DNA from: Winogradskyella eckloniae
GTDB lineage: Bacteria; Bacteroidota; Bacteroidia; Flavobacteriales; Flavobacteriaceae
DNA length: 64,000 nt
Direction of reading: 5' to 3'
NCBI RefSeq assembly: GCF_013249045.1
Contig: NZ_JABRWP010000012.1
Coordinates: 1 to 64,000 of the forward strand
Part shown: one piece after another, positions 8,128 through 17,190 of the stretch
Numbering within the stretch: the stretch's first letter is position 1
Layout of the letters: every line of letters begins with the position of its first letter
Made by a program: the position numbers and the translations under genes
The notes under the pieces: model-generated
Told to the model about the DNA's origin: nothing
The model's database searches: none
What the model saw: the letters and a program-made list of their open reading frames with translations, nothing else

Positions 8128-9855
8128 TTATATATCTAGTCCAAATGTTTGTCGTAACACTTCAATATTAGGATTTTTTTCTTTTAGTTTCTCGTATTTT
8201 TCTTGAGGTGTAAAAGCGTATTTTTTTGCAATTTCTTCGTTAACTGTTATATCTAATTTAAGGTTGTAGTTTAGTAGCTTTTTCTTTAAATATGCCATTA
8301 ACGGAAATTCCGCTCGTTGTAATTCTATCTTGTTGGTGTTATTAGAATAGGTTAAATAAATGGTAGTCCCTTTTAATTTTGGTTGATCCATTTGTAAAAT
8401 AGAGGCCATAATTTTTCCCCCTTTTTTATCCATTTGTTCCGTATAACTTTGCCAGGCTTCAGTTAACGCTTCTTGTGTTACGGGTTCTGTTGGCAAATCG
8501 TCTTCATCTATTACCACATCCATTTGTCTTAATAAGTGTTCTTTCTTTTTACGAATACTTTTTAAGGATAAGCCAGAGGTTGACTTTTTAGGGTTATTAA
8601 TAGATATTTTAGGTATGTTAACTGCAGGCGCTTCAGCAGTTTCTAAAGTTTCCTTTTTATTTGCCTCTACGTTTGAAGAAACAGAACTTGTAGCAGACGG
8701 TTGTTCGGTTTTTTGTTTGGTAACAGGAATTGGTGTTATACCTCTCGCTTTAAAATATGAAGGCGGAATTATGAAGTGCCTAAAATTTTTTTTTTCTCCA
8801 TCAAAAGTGATAGAGGCAAGTTGCATTAAAGTTAACTCAACTAATAAACGTTGATTTTTACTTGTTTTATATTTAAGATCACAGTCATTGGCTAGCTTTA
8901 TGCCTTCCATTAGAAACGCATGCGTAGTTTTCTTTGATTGTTCTATATATTTCAAACTGGTATTTTCTCCAACCTCTAATAGTGGAATGGTTGACGGGTT
9001 TTTACAAACCATTAAATCTCTAAAGTGAGAAGCCAAACCAGCTATATAATGATGACCATCAAATCCTTTTGATAAGATAGTGTTGTATTGTACTAACAAA
9101 TCAGGAATCTTATTTTCTAAAATTAAGTCTGTACTTGTAAAATAAGTTTCGTAATCGAGAACGTTTAAATTTTCAGTAACCGCTTGTCTGGTTAAGTTTT
9201 TTCCAGAAAAACTAACTACACGATCAAATATAGAAAGCGCATCTCTCATGGCGCCATCTGCTTTTTGGGCAATGATGTGTAAGGCATCGTCCTCTGCAGT
9301 TATATCTTGCTCTTTAGCAATATACTTTAAGTATTCTTTGGCGTCTGTAACGGTAATTCGTTTAAAATCGAAAATCTGACAACGCGATAATATTGTTGGG
9401 ATTATTTTATGTTTTTCTGTAGTTGCTAAAATAAAAATACAGTGTTTAGGTGGTTCTTCTAACGTTTTTAAAAACGCATTAAAAGCACCTGGAGATAACA
9501 TATGTACCTCATCAATAATATAAACTTTGTATTTGCCCACTTGTGGCGGAATCCTAACCTGATCGGTTAAACTTCTTATATCATCTACAGAGTTGTTAGA
9601 TGCTGCATCTAATTCAAAAATATTAAAAGCATAATCTTCATCTTCTTTAGTGTTACCATCACTATTAATCATTTTGGCCAAAATACGTGCACAAGTAGTT
9701 TTACCTACACCACGAGGACCTGTAAACAATAAGGCTTGGGCTAAGTGATTGTTTTCAATAGCATTAAGCAAAGTATTTGTAATAGCTTGCTGACCTACAA
9801 CATCCTTAAAGGTTTGTGGTCTGTATTTACGTGCCGATACTACGAAGTGTTCCAA
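8128..9855 (-). CDS. dnaX: DNA polymerase III subunit gamma/tau
   Basis: 575 residues. It is the ATPase of the clamp loader. Walker A is GPRGVGKTT (46-54), Walker B/DExx is IIDEVHML (about 113-120), the sensor region is LATTEKHK, and the arginine finger is in the SRC motif. The variable Pro/Ser/Thr-rich linker and C-terminal tau domain follow from about residue 370. The start is TTG at 9855: a stop lies five codons upstream, no ATG is available, and the N-terminus FVVSARKYRPQTF is the expected one. Odd point: the four-cysteine zinc module usual after Walker A is replaced by a short acidic stretch (INSDGNTKEDEDYAFN). Head of the operon with the lipoprotein and miaE. Confidence 0.96.
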   Translation of the reverse strand: MEHFVVSARKYRPQTFKDVVGQQAITNTLLNAIENNHLAQALLFTGPRGVGKTTCARILAKMINSDGNTKEDEDYAFNIFELDAASNNSVDDIRSLTDQVRIPPQVGKYKVYIIDEVHMLSPGAFNAFLKTLEEPPKHCIFILATTEKHKIIPTILSRCQIFDFKRITVTDAKEYLKYIAKEQDITAEDDALHIIAQKADGAMRDALSIFDRVVSFSGKNLTRQAVTENLNVLDYETYFTSTDLILENKIPDLLVQYNTILSKGFDGHHYIAGLASHFRDLMVCKNPSTIPLLEVGENTSLKYIEQSKKTTHAFLMEGIKLANDCDLKYKTSKNQRLLVELTLMQLASITFDGEKKNFRHFIIPPSYFKARGITPIPVTKQKTEQPSATSSVSSNVEANKKETLETAEAPAVNIPKISINNPKKSTSGLSLKSIRKKKEHLLRQMDVVIDEDDLPTEPVTQEALTEAWQSYTEQMDKKGGKIMASILQMDQPKLKGTTIYLTYSNNTNKIELQRAEFPLMAYLKKKLLNYNLKLDITVNEEIAKKYAFTPQEKYEKLKEKNPNIEVLRQTFGLDI

Positions 9856-9899
9856 GTTTTGTTGAATTTAATTCAGCATCTCTCAATGCTTAATCTTTA

Positions 9900-9907
9900 C
9901 AAATTTA
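9900..9907 (-). promoter_or_regulatory. -7 box TAAATTTG upstream of dnaX
   Basis: Perfect match to the Bacteroidota TAnnTTTG element, 45 bases upstream of the TTG start of dnaX. It overlaps the T-rich tail of the hairpin at 9915-9943. Confidence 0.55.
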
Positions 9908-9943
9908 AAAAAAGAAGCTCAATTTAGAGTTTAAATTGAGCTT
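9905..9943 (-). terminator. Rho-independent terminator read on the minus strand
   Basis: Eleven-base stem AAGCTCAATTT (9915-9925) / AAATTGAGCTT (9933-9943) with a 7-base loop. On the minus strand it is followed by CTTTTTTTAA. It lies just after the pseudogene stop and just ahead of the dnaX promoter. Confidence 0.8.
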
Positions 9944-9968
9944 AGTTTATTTGAGTTATTAACAGAAT

Positions 9969-10230
9969 TTAATTTAGTTCTTCTTTTAATCGCTCAAGAT
10001 CTTTTTTATAAATGTCATGCAAAAATAATTCTTCAAAAAAATATGCAGGTTGATTAGCTTGATGTGTTACCTTAAAGTCTCTCTTTTTCCTTCTTTAGTA
10101 AATACAACTTTTATTGGTCTTTGTTGATTTTCATTAACATATGGCATGAACTCTTTTATTGTTTTTTTTGAGCAAAACTTGCTGAGCTAGTAAATATAAA
10201 AAGGACTAAAATTGAATAAATGGCATTTAT
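9969..10230 (-). pseudogene. Frameshifted remnant of a small secreted protein
   Basis: Minus-strand reading gives three fragments in different frames that join into one protein. First comes a signal peptide (AIYSILVLFIFTSSASFAQKK). After a shift in the A-run near 10170 comes IKEFMPYVNENQQRPIKVV...KEGKRE. After a second shift near 10080 comes FKVTHQANQPAYFFEEL...LERLKEELN and stop at 9969-9971. The expected start codon at 10230 reads ATA, a likely decayed ATG. Not recognisable as a known family; it resembles the many small exported proteins of Flavobacteria. It still has a terminator downstream. A sequencing error is less likely because two shifts and a lost start coincide. Confidence 0.7.
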
Positions 10231-10354
10231 GGATTACGTTTAGTATTGATAATTCTTATAATAAAAATTCAACCTATCTTTTTGATAATTAAATGTTTAA
10301 TTTAAAATATGTTTGATTACATGTTTTGATAGAATTAATTTAGAATCAACATTG

Positions 10355-10362
10355 TATATTTG
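10355..10362 (+). promoter_or_regulatory. -7 box TATATTTG of rnpB
   Basis: Perfect TAnnTTTG six bases before the predicted 5' end of RNase P RNA, exactly where the -7 element should be. No clear -33 TTTG. Confidence 0.7.
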
Positions 10363-10367
10363 CGCTC

Positions 10368-10703
10368 AAGCAGATCGCCTTATCGATTCTAAATTTATTT
10401 AGGGTAGGAAAGTCCGAACACCATAGTGTAAGCATAGTGGCTAACAGCCATCCATCGTAAGGTGAGGAAAAGTGCAACAGAAAGAATGTACAGGTTATGC
10501 TGTAGTGAAACCAGGTAAACTCTATGTGGTGCAATGTCATGTATACTAACGTTTGAGCGTACACGCGCGATTGTTAGAGGGTAGGCAGCTAAAGTTTGCT
10601 AGTAATAGTAAACGTAGATAAATGATAAGGTAGTTTTGTTCTTGTAAAGAAGCGATTCTGAAACGAGTTCAGGACGAACAGAATTCGGCTTATAGATTTG
10701 CTT
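10368..10703 (+). ncRNA. rnpB: RNase P RNA, class A
   Basis: About 336 bases, catalytic RNA that trims the 5' leader of pre-tRNA. Conserved pieces in order: AGGAAAGTCCGAACACC near 10404-10420, ACAGAAAGAATG near 10477, GTGAAACCAGGTAAACTC near 10505, GTAGATAAATGATAA near 10614 and GACGAACAGAATTCGGCTTA near 10673. Helix P1 closes the molecule by pairing AGCAGATC (10369-10376) with GATTTGCT (10695-10702). Ends are set from P1 and could be off by a few bases. Confidence 0.96.
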
Positions 10704-10711
10704 ATTTAAAC

Positions 10712-10747
10712 AAGCTTCATGTTTTACATGGAGCTTTGTTTGTTTTA
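10712..10747 (+). terminator. Rho-independent terminator of rnpB
   Basis: Stem AAGCTTCATG (10712-10721) / CATGGAGCTT (10727-10736) with one T-G pair, loop TTTTA, then TGTTTGTTTTAT. It abuts the end of convergent rsmD. Confidence 0.85.
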
Positions 10748-11290
10748 TTCTTCGCTATGTTCAAAAAAGCTAAACATATTACCACCATAACTTTTAGAGT
10801 AGCTATAATGTTCTATTTGGCTTAAATCTGTATGCTTAGAATGTTCTACAATGAGTACACCTTCATTGTGTAATAATTCATTATTAAATACTAATTGTGG
10901 TATTTTAGAAAAGGCTTCGAGATCAAAATCGTAAGGCGGATCTGCAAAAATAATGGTATGCTGTTGTTTGTTTTTTTCTAGAAATTTAAACACATCACTT
11001 TTTATGGTGTCTATGTGCATTTCAAACGCTTCGGCTGTCTCATTTATAAATTTAATGCATCCAAAATGAGCATCTACAGCTGTGATGTCGTTGGTACCTC
11101 GTGATGCAAACTCATAGCTTATGTTTCCTGTTCCTGCAAATAAATCTAAAACCGAGATGTCATCAAAGTAGTATTGATTATTTAATATATTAAACAAGGC
11201 TTCTTTAGCCATATCTGTAGTTGGTCTTACAGGTAGTTTTTTGGGAGCTAAAATTCGTCTGCCTTTATACAGACCAGATATGATACGCAT
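10745..11290 (-). CDS. rsmD: 16S rRNA (guanine-966-N2) methyltransferase
   Basis: 181 residues, full length for RsmD, which methylates N2 of G966 in 16S rRNA during small-subunit assembly. The N-terminus MRIISGLYKGRRILAPK followed by RPTTDMAKEALFNIL is the family signature. The SAM-binding motif is LDLFAGTGNISYEFASRG (49-65) and the catalytic motif DPPY is at 117-120. The start overlaps the stop of the DUF3822 gene by one base (TAATG), so translation is coupled. The same order DUF3822-rsmD is common in Flavobacteria. Confidence 0.95.
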   Translation of the reverse strand: MRIISGLYKGRRILAPKKLPVRPTTDMAKEALFNILNNQYYFDDISVLDLFAGTGNISYEFASRGTNDITAVDAHFGCIKFINETAEAFEMHIDTIKSDVFKFLEKNKQQHTIIFADPPYDFDLEAFSKIPQLVFNNELLHNEGVLIVEHSKHTDLSQIEHYSYSKSYGGNMFSFFEHSEE

Positions 11291-12099
11291 TAAAAGGAGT
11301 TTAAGATTACATAATGTTGGTGTAGATAACGTCTATCTGTTTTTGCTACAATGTTAAAATTGTAGGTCTTATCTATAAATAATACGTTTCTAATATAGAG
11401 ATAGAGCATTACAAAGTTTTCGTCACCAATAACAATATTTCCACAAAGTAATGTTGTTGTTGTTTCTACATCTAATTTTAATTGTTCAAACACAAATAAG
11501 ACGTAGTAAATGAAATCTTCTTTACTGTGATATTCGAAAACATTAAAAAGTTGAAGCTCATTGTTTTCAATAACTAGAAGCTCCATTGAATTTTTATTTA
11601 CATTGATGTATACAACGGGTTTTTCGTCTGGTGCTTGTGGCTTTTGTAAAAATGAATCTATTAGAATACTAGAGGAATGTTTATAGACAAACGCACCAAA
11701 AGTGTCAAAAATATAATTATTAATATTAACGTAAGGTACATAGACATTAACAGTTTGATTTACCGAAATATGATCTTCTGTTATATAATCGTTACTTAAT
11801 ATTTTAGAGTTAAATTTTAGGTAATCTACCTTGTTCTCATGATTAAATAATTTTTCTGGCACAAGTGCAGAGAGTTCATTTTGATGTATCACTAACACAT
11901 CATTGAATTCGTCAGAAAAAACAGTGTTACTACTTAATTCTTTTTTGAGATGATTTAGTACAGCTTCTGGTAATTGTTTTTGTTCAAAATCAATAGTTTT
12001 AAGAAACTCTACTTTGTTTGTAGTTCTATTTAGTATGCAAAAAGAAAGCCCATTCAAATTAATTTGAATGGACAGTTCTTTAATATCGTTTTTTTTCAA
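11290..12099 (-). CDS. DUF3822 family protein
   Basis: 269 residues. The N-terminus IKELSIQINLNGLSFCILNR is characteristic of DUF3822, a Bacteroidota family with an actin-like (ASKHA) look but no proven activity. No signal peptide or membrane segment. The start is TTG at 12099; no ATG is available before the upstream gene's stop at 12101-12103. It sits one base from the upstream membrane protein and overlaps rsmD by one base, so it belongs to a three-gene operon. A link to ribosome assembly is only guilt by association. Confidence 0.85.
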   Translation of the reverse strand: MKKNDIKELSIQINLNGLSFCILNRTTNKVEFLKTIDFEQKQLPEAVLNHLKKELSSNTVFSDEFNDVLVIHQNELSALVPEKLFNHENKVDYLKFNSKILSNDYITEDHISVNQTVNVYVPYVNINNYIFDTFGAFVYKHSSSILIDSFLQKPQAPDEKPVVYINVNKNSMELLVIENNELQLFNVFEYHSKEDFIYYVLFVFEQLKLDVETTTTLLCGNIVIGDENFVMLYLYIRNVLFIDKTYNFNIVAKTDRRYLHQHYVILNSF

Positions 12100-12100
12100 A

Positions 12101-12826
12101 CTATTCTTTGTTTGTATAACTTTTTGGCCAGTTTCCTTTTGTGAAAACTTCGTCCATAGATCCTACTGTTAAAGCTGATCCATTAACACCATCTACAGAA
12201 ACTACTTGGTTTTCTTTAATGACTAAGTCTTTATCTTGGTCATCTAAAACTATAGATTTTTCCACACTTGCTTCAAATACTGGGTATTCTTCTAGCTTAC
12301 CTGCTTTTAAAGTAAATTTTGCGCCTGGTTTACCAATACCAACAGTCATCATTTGTTTGTAGCGATCGCTTCCTCCAAATATAGAATCTTTCACAGAATA
12401 GAAACTTAAAGTGTCTATTAAGGTTAATGTTTTAAACGTTTCAACACCACCAAAAGCACGTGTTCTTTCTTCATCTAAAACTAAAGTATCACGTCTTTGC
12501 GTAATTGGCACTTTTCCTGTTTCTACAAAATTGATTAATTTATCAAAACTGTCCGTGTATGTTCCGTGAACATCTTTATATGCTAATTCTGAGTCTCTTA
12601 TGTCTATTAGTTTTTCAATAACTACTTTAAAACGTTCTTCTTTTAATTGATTGAATTTAATTTCATCATAAACTAGATTAAACGTTATATAGCCTAGAAA
12701 AAATATTAATGCCCAAAGTAATAAATTAATTACTGGTTTAATTTTTTTAGGAACAAACTTGTCTATTGCCCAAACAATTCCAATGGTTAACAGTATGAGA
12801 GCTACAATTGCTAATATTACATTCAT
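12101..12826 (-). CDS. Membrane-anchored protein of unknown function
   Basis: 241 residues. Two membrane helices at the N-terminus (residues 2-24, VILAIVALILLTIGIVWAI, and about 31-50, VINLLLWALIFFLGYITF) are followed by a soluble domain starting with a likely coiled helix (IKFNQLKEERFKVVIEKL). The soluble part has the repeated theme of 'YKDVHGTYTDSFDKLINF', seen in Bacteroidota proteins that resemble the pilin-like 'prokaryotic N-terminal' group, but I recognise no named domain. First gene of the operon with DUF3822 and rsmD, with a good -7 box upstream. Confidence 0.75.
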   Translation of the reverse strand: MNVILAIVALILLTIGIVWAIDKFVPKKIKPVINLLLWALIFFLGYITFNLVYDEIKFNQLKEERFKVVIEKLIDIRDSELAYKDVHGTYTDSFDKLINFVETGKVPITQRRDTLVLDEERTRAFGGVETFKTLTLIDTLSFYSVKDSIFGGSDRYKQMMTVGIGKPGAKFTLKAGKLEEYPVFEASVEKSIVLDDQDKDLVIKENQVVSVDGVNGSALTVGSMDEVFTKGNWPKSYTNKE

Positions 12827-12856
12827 GTTGTTTATTTATTAATTAAGGTGTATACG

Positions 12857-12864
12857 CAAATCTA
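12857..12864 (-). promoter_or_regulatory. -7 box TAGATTTG
   Basis: Perfect TAnnTTTG, 31 bases upstream of the ATG at 12826, for the membrane protein-DUF3822-rsmD operon. Confidence 0.5.
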
Positions 12865-12981
12865 CAATTTTTTTTTGTTGGTTAAAACTATCTAAATAAA
12901 ATTAATTAAAAAACTATTTCTTATTAAAAAATAAACCTATTAAATATAGAATACTGTATATTGCTTTATAATTATTTCTTT

Positions 12982-14418
12982 ATGATTTCTAATGCTTCTG
13001 CATTCTATTCTCTTTTAAAATCAAAATTTCCATTTACACCAACATCTAAGCAAGATATGGTGTTAATGCAGTTGTCACAGTTTTTATTTGACAGTAATAA
13101 AAATTCAATCTATCTATTAAAAGGTTATGCTGGTACGGGAAAAACAAGCATAATAGGTACAATTGTTTCTAATTTATGGCAGGCAAAAAAAAGTGCGGTT
13201 TTATTGGCGCCAACTGGTAGAGCTGCTAAAGTCATTGCAAATTATTCTAAAAAAGAGGCCTTTACCATTCATAAAAAAATATATTTTCCTAAAAAAGATA
13301 AAGGTGGAGGCGTCAATTTTGTAATGCAACCTAATAAGCACAGACATACTATTTTTATTGTAGATGAAGCGTCTATGATACCTGATACGCCTTCAGATTC
13401 TAAAGCAATTGATAGCAGTTCATTACTAGATGACTTAATGCGTTATGTTTATTCTGGCCATGAGTGTAAGTTACTATTAATAGGAGATAAGGCGCAATTA
13501 CCTCCTGTGAAATCTGATTTAAGTCCGGCGTTAGATCAAAAGAAGCTGAGTTTAAACTATAACAAAGATGTAGTTGGTATAGAATTAGATGAAGTTGTAA
13601 GACAAGAGCAAAATTCTGGTATCCTTAGTAATGCGACAGAGTTAAGAGCTGTTTTAGAATCTAATTTTTATGATAGTTTTAAATTTGATCTAAATGGTTT
13701 TACAGATAGTGTTCGTCTTATAGATGGTTACGAGATTATGGATGCCATTAACGATGCATATAGTAATGACGGCTATGAAGAAACCGCTATTATAGTTAGA
13801 AGTAACAAACGTGCAAATGCTTATAATCAGCAAATAAGACAAAGAATACTCTTTAATGAATCTGAATTGTCCGCTGGAGATTACTTAATGGTGGTAAAGA
13901 ACAATTACTTCTGGATAAAACCTACTACTGAAGCTGGGTTTATTGCAAATGGCGATATCATTGAAGTGCTAGAAATATTTAGTATTAAAGAATTATATGG
14001 TTTTAGATTTGCCGAAGTCAAAGTAAAAATGGTAGATTATCCTAATATGAAACCTTTTGAAACCGTTTTACTATTAGATACTATTGATGTAGAAAGCGCC
14101 TCATTAAGCTATGAAGCGTCTAATAGATTATACCAAGAAGTTTCTAAAGATTTTGAAGAAGAACCGTCTAAATATAAACGCTTTTTAGGTGTTAAAAATA
14201 ATAAGTTTTTTAATGCCTTACAGGTTAAGTTTTCTTATGCTATTACTTGCCATAAATCGCAAGGTGGTCAATGGAATACTATTTTTGTAGAACAACCTTA
14301 TTTACCAAATGGAATGGATAGAGATTATATTCGTTGGTTGTATACAGCCATTACAAGAGCCAAAGAAAAACTATATTTAATTGGGTTTAAGGATGAGATG
14401 TTTGTAGAGAAAGATTAA
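12982..14418 (+). CDS. RecD-like ATP-dependent DNA helicase (SF1B)
   Basis: 478 residues from the ATG at 12982; a TTG at 12961 would add seven residues not needed by the fold. Walker A is GYAGTGKTS (48-56), followed by LLAPTGRAAK (motif Ia), IVDEASMI (motif II, DEAS as in RecD/Pif1-like enzymes), LLIGDKAQLPPV (motif III), and SYAITCHKSQGGQW with YTAITRAKEKLYLIG (UvrD_C_2, motifs V/VI). It is shorter than RecD2 of Firmicutes and has no RecB/RecC neighbours, so it probably acts alone in repair or replication restart. Annotated in many Bacteroidota as 'ATP-dependent RecD-like DNA helicase'. Confidence 0.92.
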   Translation: MISNASAFYSLLKSKFPFTPTSKQDMVLMQLSQFLFDSNKNSIYLLKGYAGTGKTSIIGTIVSNLWQAKKSAVLLAPTGRAAKVIANYSKKEAFTIHKKIYFPKKDKGGGVNFVMQPNKHRHTIFIVDEASMIPDTPSDSKAIDSSSLLDDLMRYVYSGHECKLLLIGDKAQLPPVKSDLSPALDQKKLSLNYNKDVVGIELDEVVRQEQNSGILSNATELRAVLESNFYDSFKFDLNGFTDSVRLIDGYEIMDAINDAYSNDGYEETAIIVRSNKRANAYNQQIRQRILFNESELSAGDYLMVVKNNYFWIKPTTEAGFIANGDIIEVLEIFSIKELYGFRFAEVKVKMVDYPNMKPFETVLLLDTIDVESASLSYEASNRLYQEVSKDFEEEPSKYKRFLGVKNNKFFNALQVKFSYAITCHKSQGGQWNTIFVEQPYLPNGMDRDYIRWLYTAITRAKEKLYLIGFKDEMFVEKD

Positions 14419-14430
14419 TAGTAGATTGAG

Positions 14431-15078
14431 ATGAAATTAATAAAGAGGATTTTTAAATGGATTGTTTATATACTATTAATCCCTTTTACTTATCTAATTA
14501 TATCATTAATCCTGAGTTATATTACAATAGACAGAAAAGAACAGCAAGCAGATTTTAGTAAATCAATATACTTATCTACAAATGGTGTACATTTAGATAT
14601 TGTAATTCCGAAAGAAAATTTAGATAGTTTAGTGTTAAAAGATTTAAAACACTTTGAACCTGAAGCGTATTTTTCTTTTGGTTGGGGAGATGAAAATTTT
14701 TATATAAATACACCTACCTGGAATGATCTTACGGTAAAAAATGCATTTAGTGCCTTAATTCTCAAGAGTTCAACACTTATGCATGTAACGAGATATAAAG
14801 AAAAGCGTTCAAATTGGATAGAAGTTAAAGTGAATGCTTCAGAATTAAAAAAGGTAAATGCTTATTTATTGAATACTTTTGAAACGAATAAAGATGGACA
14901 AAAAATAACACTTAATAATAAAGGATATACTTCTAAAGATGACTTTTACAAAGCTAAGGGAAGCTATTCTTGTATTAATACATGTAATAGTTGGGTAAAT
15001 AATGGATTTAAGGAAGCAGGATTAAAAGCGTGTTTATGGACGCCTTTTGATTTTGTACTTTTAAAAAAGCATCAGTAA
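14431..15078 (+). CDS. DUF2459 / TIGR02117 family membrane-anchored protein
   Basis: 215 residues. One N-terminal membrane helix (IVYILLIPFTYLIISLILSY, about 11-30), then a periplasmic domain. Family marks: STNGVHLDIVIP, FGWGDENFYINTP, and SCINTCNSWVNNG...WTPFDF near the C-terminus. The His, Cys and Asn of these motifs look like a papain/NlpC-type hydrolase site, but no activity has been shown to my knowledge. It follows the helicase by 12 bases and precedes the DUF4126 gene by about 50; probably one transcript. Confidence 0.88.
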   Translation: MKLIKRIFKWIVYILLIPFTYLIISLILSYITIDRKEQQADFSKSIYLSTNGVHLDIVIPKENLDSLVLKDLKHFEPEAYFSFGWGDENFYINTPTWNDLTVKNAFSALILKSSTLMHVTRYKEKRSNWIEVKVNASELKKVNAYLLNTFETNKDGQKITLNNKGYTSKDDFYKAKGSYSCINTCNSWVNNGFKEAGLKACLWTPFDFVLLKKHQ

Positions 15079-15127
15079 TTTGAGCACAATGCCTTATTGA
15101 TATAATTTAATAACTTATTAAATTTTT

Positions 15128-15688
15128 ATGGAAACAATTCTAAGTATATTTTTAGGTATCGGACTTGCAGCTTCGGTTGGCTTTAGGGTGTTTTTACCCT
15201 TATTTGCGTTAAGTTTAGCTGCTTATTTCAATGTTTGGGAACTTAATGAATCTTGGGAGTGGATTGGGAGTACAACGGCTGTCATCACTTTAGGTATCGC
15301 CACATTAGTTGAGATAGTTGCTTACTATATACCTATTGTAGATAACGCATTAGATACTATTGCTATTCCATTAGCAACCATAGCAGGAACAGCAGTTATG
15401 GTCTCAACAGTTGCAGATTTAAGTCCTGTGATTACTTGGGCATTAGCCATAATAGCAGGAGGAGGAACAGCTGCTGCTGTAAAGAGTTCGGCAGGTGTAA
15501 CGCGTGCTGGTTCTACGGTGTCTACAGCAGGTTTTGGAAACCCTATTGTCTCTACCATAGAAACAGGGTCGTCCATAGTGATGTCTATTGTGTCTATATT
15601 TTTACCAATTTTAGCAATACTATTTGTCCTTTTTATTTTTTATATCATCTATAAGATTTATAAAAAAATAAGACCAAGTTCCAGCTAA
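15128..15688 (+). CDS. DUF4126 family integral membrane protein
   Basis: 186 residues, four or five membrane segments (about 5-30, 45-70, 78-95, 98-115 and 148-175) with Gly/Ala-rich helices such as LSIFLGIGLAASVGFRVFLP. The Gly- and Ser-rich stretch AAVKSSAGVTRAGSTVSTAG between helices is typical of DUF4126. It ends with a basic tail (YKIYKKIRPSSS). Function unknown. Last gene before the kdsB promoter. Confidence 0.85.
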   Translation: METILSIFLGIGLAASVGFRVFLPLFALSLAAYFNVWELNESWEWIGSTTAVITLGIATLVEIVAYYIPIVDNALDTIAIPLATIAGTAVMVSTVADLSPVITWALAIIAGGGTAAAVKSSAGVTRAGSTVSTAGFGNPIVSTIETGSSIVMSIVSIFLPILAILFVLFIFYIIYKIYKKIRPSSS

Positions 15689-15731
15689 ATATCAAAATAT
15701 CAAATCAGTTTTTAAAGTCGATTTTAAATCT

Positions 15732-15739
15732 TATTTTTG
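15732..15739 (+). promoter_or_regulatory. -7 box TATTTTTG upstream of kdsB
   Basis: Perfect TAnnTTTG, 24 bases before the kdsB ATG. It would drive the kdsB operon. Confidence 0.55.
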
Positions 15740-15763
15740 AAAATACTCACACAATTCATATAG

Positions 15764-16492
15764 ATGAAAATAATCTCCATGATTCCTGCACGATATAGTG
15801 CATCGCGTTTTCCAGGTAAATTGATGCAAAATTTAGCAGGAAAATCAGTAATTCTTAGAACATACGAGGCCACTGTTGCTACAAAATTGTTTAGCGAAGT
15901 ATACGTGGTTACAGATAGTGAAATAATCTTTAACGAGATAGAATCTCATGGTGGTAAAGCAATCATGAGCGTAAAAACACATGAGTCTGGTAGCGATAGA
16001 ATTGCCGAAGCCGTAGCTGATATAGATTGTGATATTGTTATTAATGTACAAGGTGATGAGCCATTTACTGAACGCGAAAGTTTAGCCAAGGTTATAGACG
16101 TGTTTAAAGATGACAAGGAAAAAGAAATCGATTTGGCGTCTCTTATGGTAGAAATTAAAGATTGGGAAGAAATTAGCAATCCTAATACTGTAAAAGTTAT
16201 TGTAGATCAAGAAAGTTTTGCGCTTTATTTTTCAAGAAGTCCAATTCCTTTTCCTAGAGATAAAGAAGTGCGTACAAGATATTTTAAGCACAAAGGTATT
16301 TATGCCTTTAGAAAAGAAGCGATATTAGATTTTGCGGTTTTACCAATGCAATTTCTTGAAGCGACAGAAAAAATTGAATGTATAAGATATTTAGAATACG
16401 GCAAACGTATTAAAATGGTTGAAACCACAATAGAAGGTGTAGAAATTGATACACCAGAAGATTTAGAACGAGCAAAGAAGTTGTGGAAGTAA
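15764..16492 (+). CDS. kdsB: 3-deoxy-manno-octulosonate cytidylyltransferase (or CMP-Kdo8N synthetase)
   Basis: 242 residues, usual length. It activates Kdo with CTP to CMP-Kdo for the lipid A core. Marks: [16 protein letters not shown] at the N-terminus (nucleotide-binding loop), INVQGDEPF in the middle and [12 protein letters not shown]. The C-terminal [15 protein letters not shown] is typical. Because a KdnB-like oxidase lies three genes downstream, the true substrate may be 8-amino-Kdo, as for Shewanella KdsB. Overlaps the next gene by 10 bases. Confidence 0.94.
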   Translation: MKIISMIPARYSASRFPGKLMQNLAGKSVILRTYEATVATKLFSEVYVVTDSEIIFNEIESHGGKAIMSVKTHESGSDRIAEAVADIDCDIVINVQGDEPFTERESLAKVIDVFKDDKEKEIDLASLMVEIKDWEEISNPNTVKVIVDQESFALYFSRSPIPFPRDKEVRTRYFKHKGIYAFRKEAILDFAVLPMQFLEATEKIECIRYLEYGKRIKMVETTIEGVEIDTPEDLERAKKLWK

Positions 16493-17187
16493 ATTACAAA
16501 AACATAAAAGTTATTGGCTTTGATGCTGATGATACGCTATGGGTTAACGAAACCTATTTTAGAGCTGCTGAAGAAGAAGCAGGTCGGTTATTATCGCGTT
16601 TTGAAACTCCTAATAAAATAGATCAAGAACTCTTTAAAATGGAAATTAAAAACCTACCAACCTACGGTTATGGTGTAAAAGGTTTTATACTTTCTATGAT
16701 TGAGTTAGCGCTAGATTTATCTAATAATACGGTTTCTAATGAAGTGATTGCAGAAATGCTAGCTATAGGTAAGGATATGATTAATAAACCTATTGAGTTG
16801 TTAGAAGGTGTAGAGGATGTACTTAAGGCTTTATCTAAAGATTACAAATTAATTGTAGCTACTAAAGGTGATTTATTAGACCAAGAACGAAAATTAGAAA
16901 AATCGGGTTTGCTTAAGTATTTTCATCATATTGAAGTATTAAGTGAAAAACAAGAATCAAATTACTCTAAGTTGTTAAATCATTTAGATATTGCTCCAGA
17001 GGCGTTTTTAATGATAGGCAACTCACTCAAATCAGATATTTTGCCTTTAGTAAAACTTGGAGCTAAAGCCATACATGTACCGTTTCATACAACTTGGCAA
17101 CATGAAACTGTAACTAAAAATGAAGCCAATGGAACTGGTTACACTACAGTAACGTGTTTGTCTGAAATTTTAAACTTTTTTAAATAG
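16483..17187 (+). CDS. HAD-superfamily hydrolase, YjjG-like
   Basis: 234 residues starting with GTG at 16483, inside kdsB; no other start lies before the catalytic motif. HAD motif I is GFDADDTLW (Asp14 nucleophile, Asp16 acid/base), motif II the VATKGD segment, motif [15 protein letters not shown] helical cap lies between motifs I and II, as in nucleotidase/phosphoglycolate-type HADs, so it is not the cap-less KdsC (Kdo-8-phosphate phosphatase). The substrate is unknown. The 10-base overlap with kdsB and the 3-base gap to the next gene put it firmly in this operon. Confidence 0.87.
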   Translation: MEVNYKNIKVIGFDADDTLWVNETYFRAAEEEAGRLLSRFETPNKIDQELFKMEIKNLPTYGYGVKGFILSMIELALDLSNNTVSNEVIAEMLAIGKDMINKPIELLEGVEDVLKALSKDYKLIVATKGDLLDQERKLEKSGLLKYFHHIEVLSEKQESNYSKLLNHLDIAPEAFLMIGNSLKSDILPLVKLGAKAIHVPFHTTWQHETVTKNEANGTGYTTVTCLSEILNFFK

Positions 17188-17190
17188 CGT

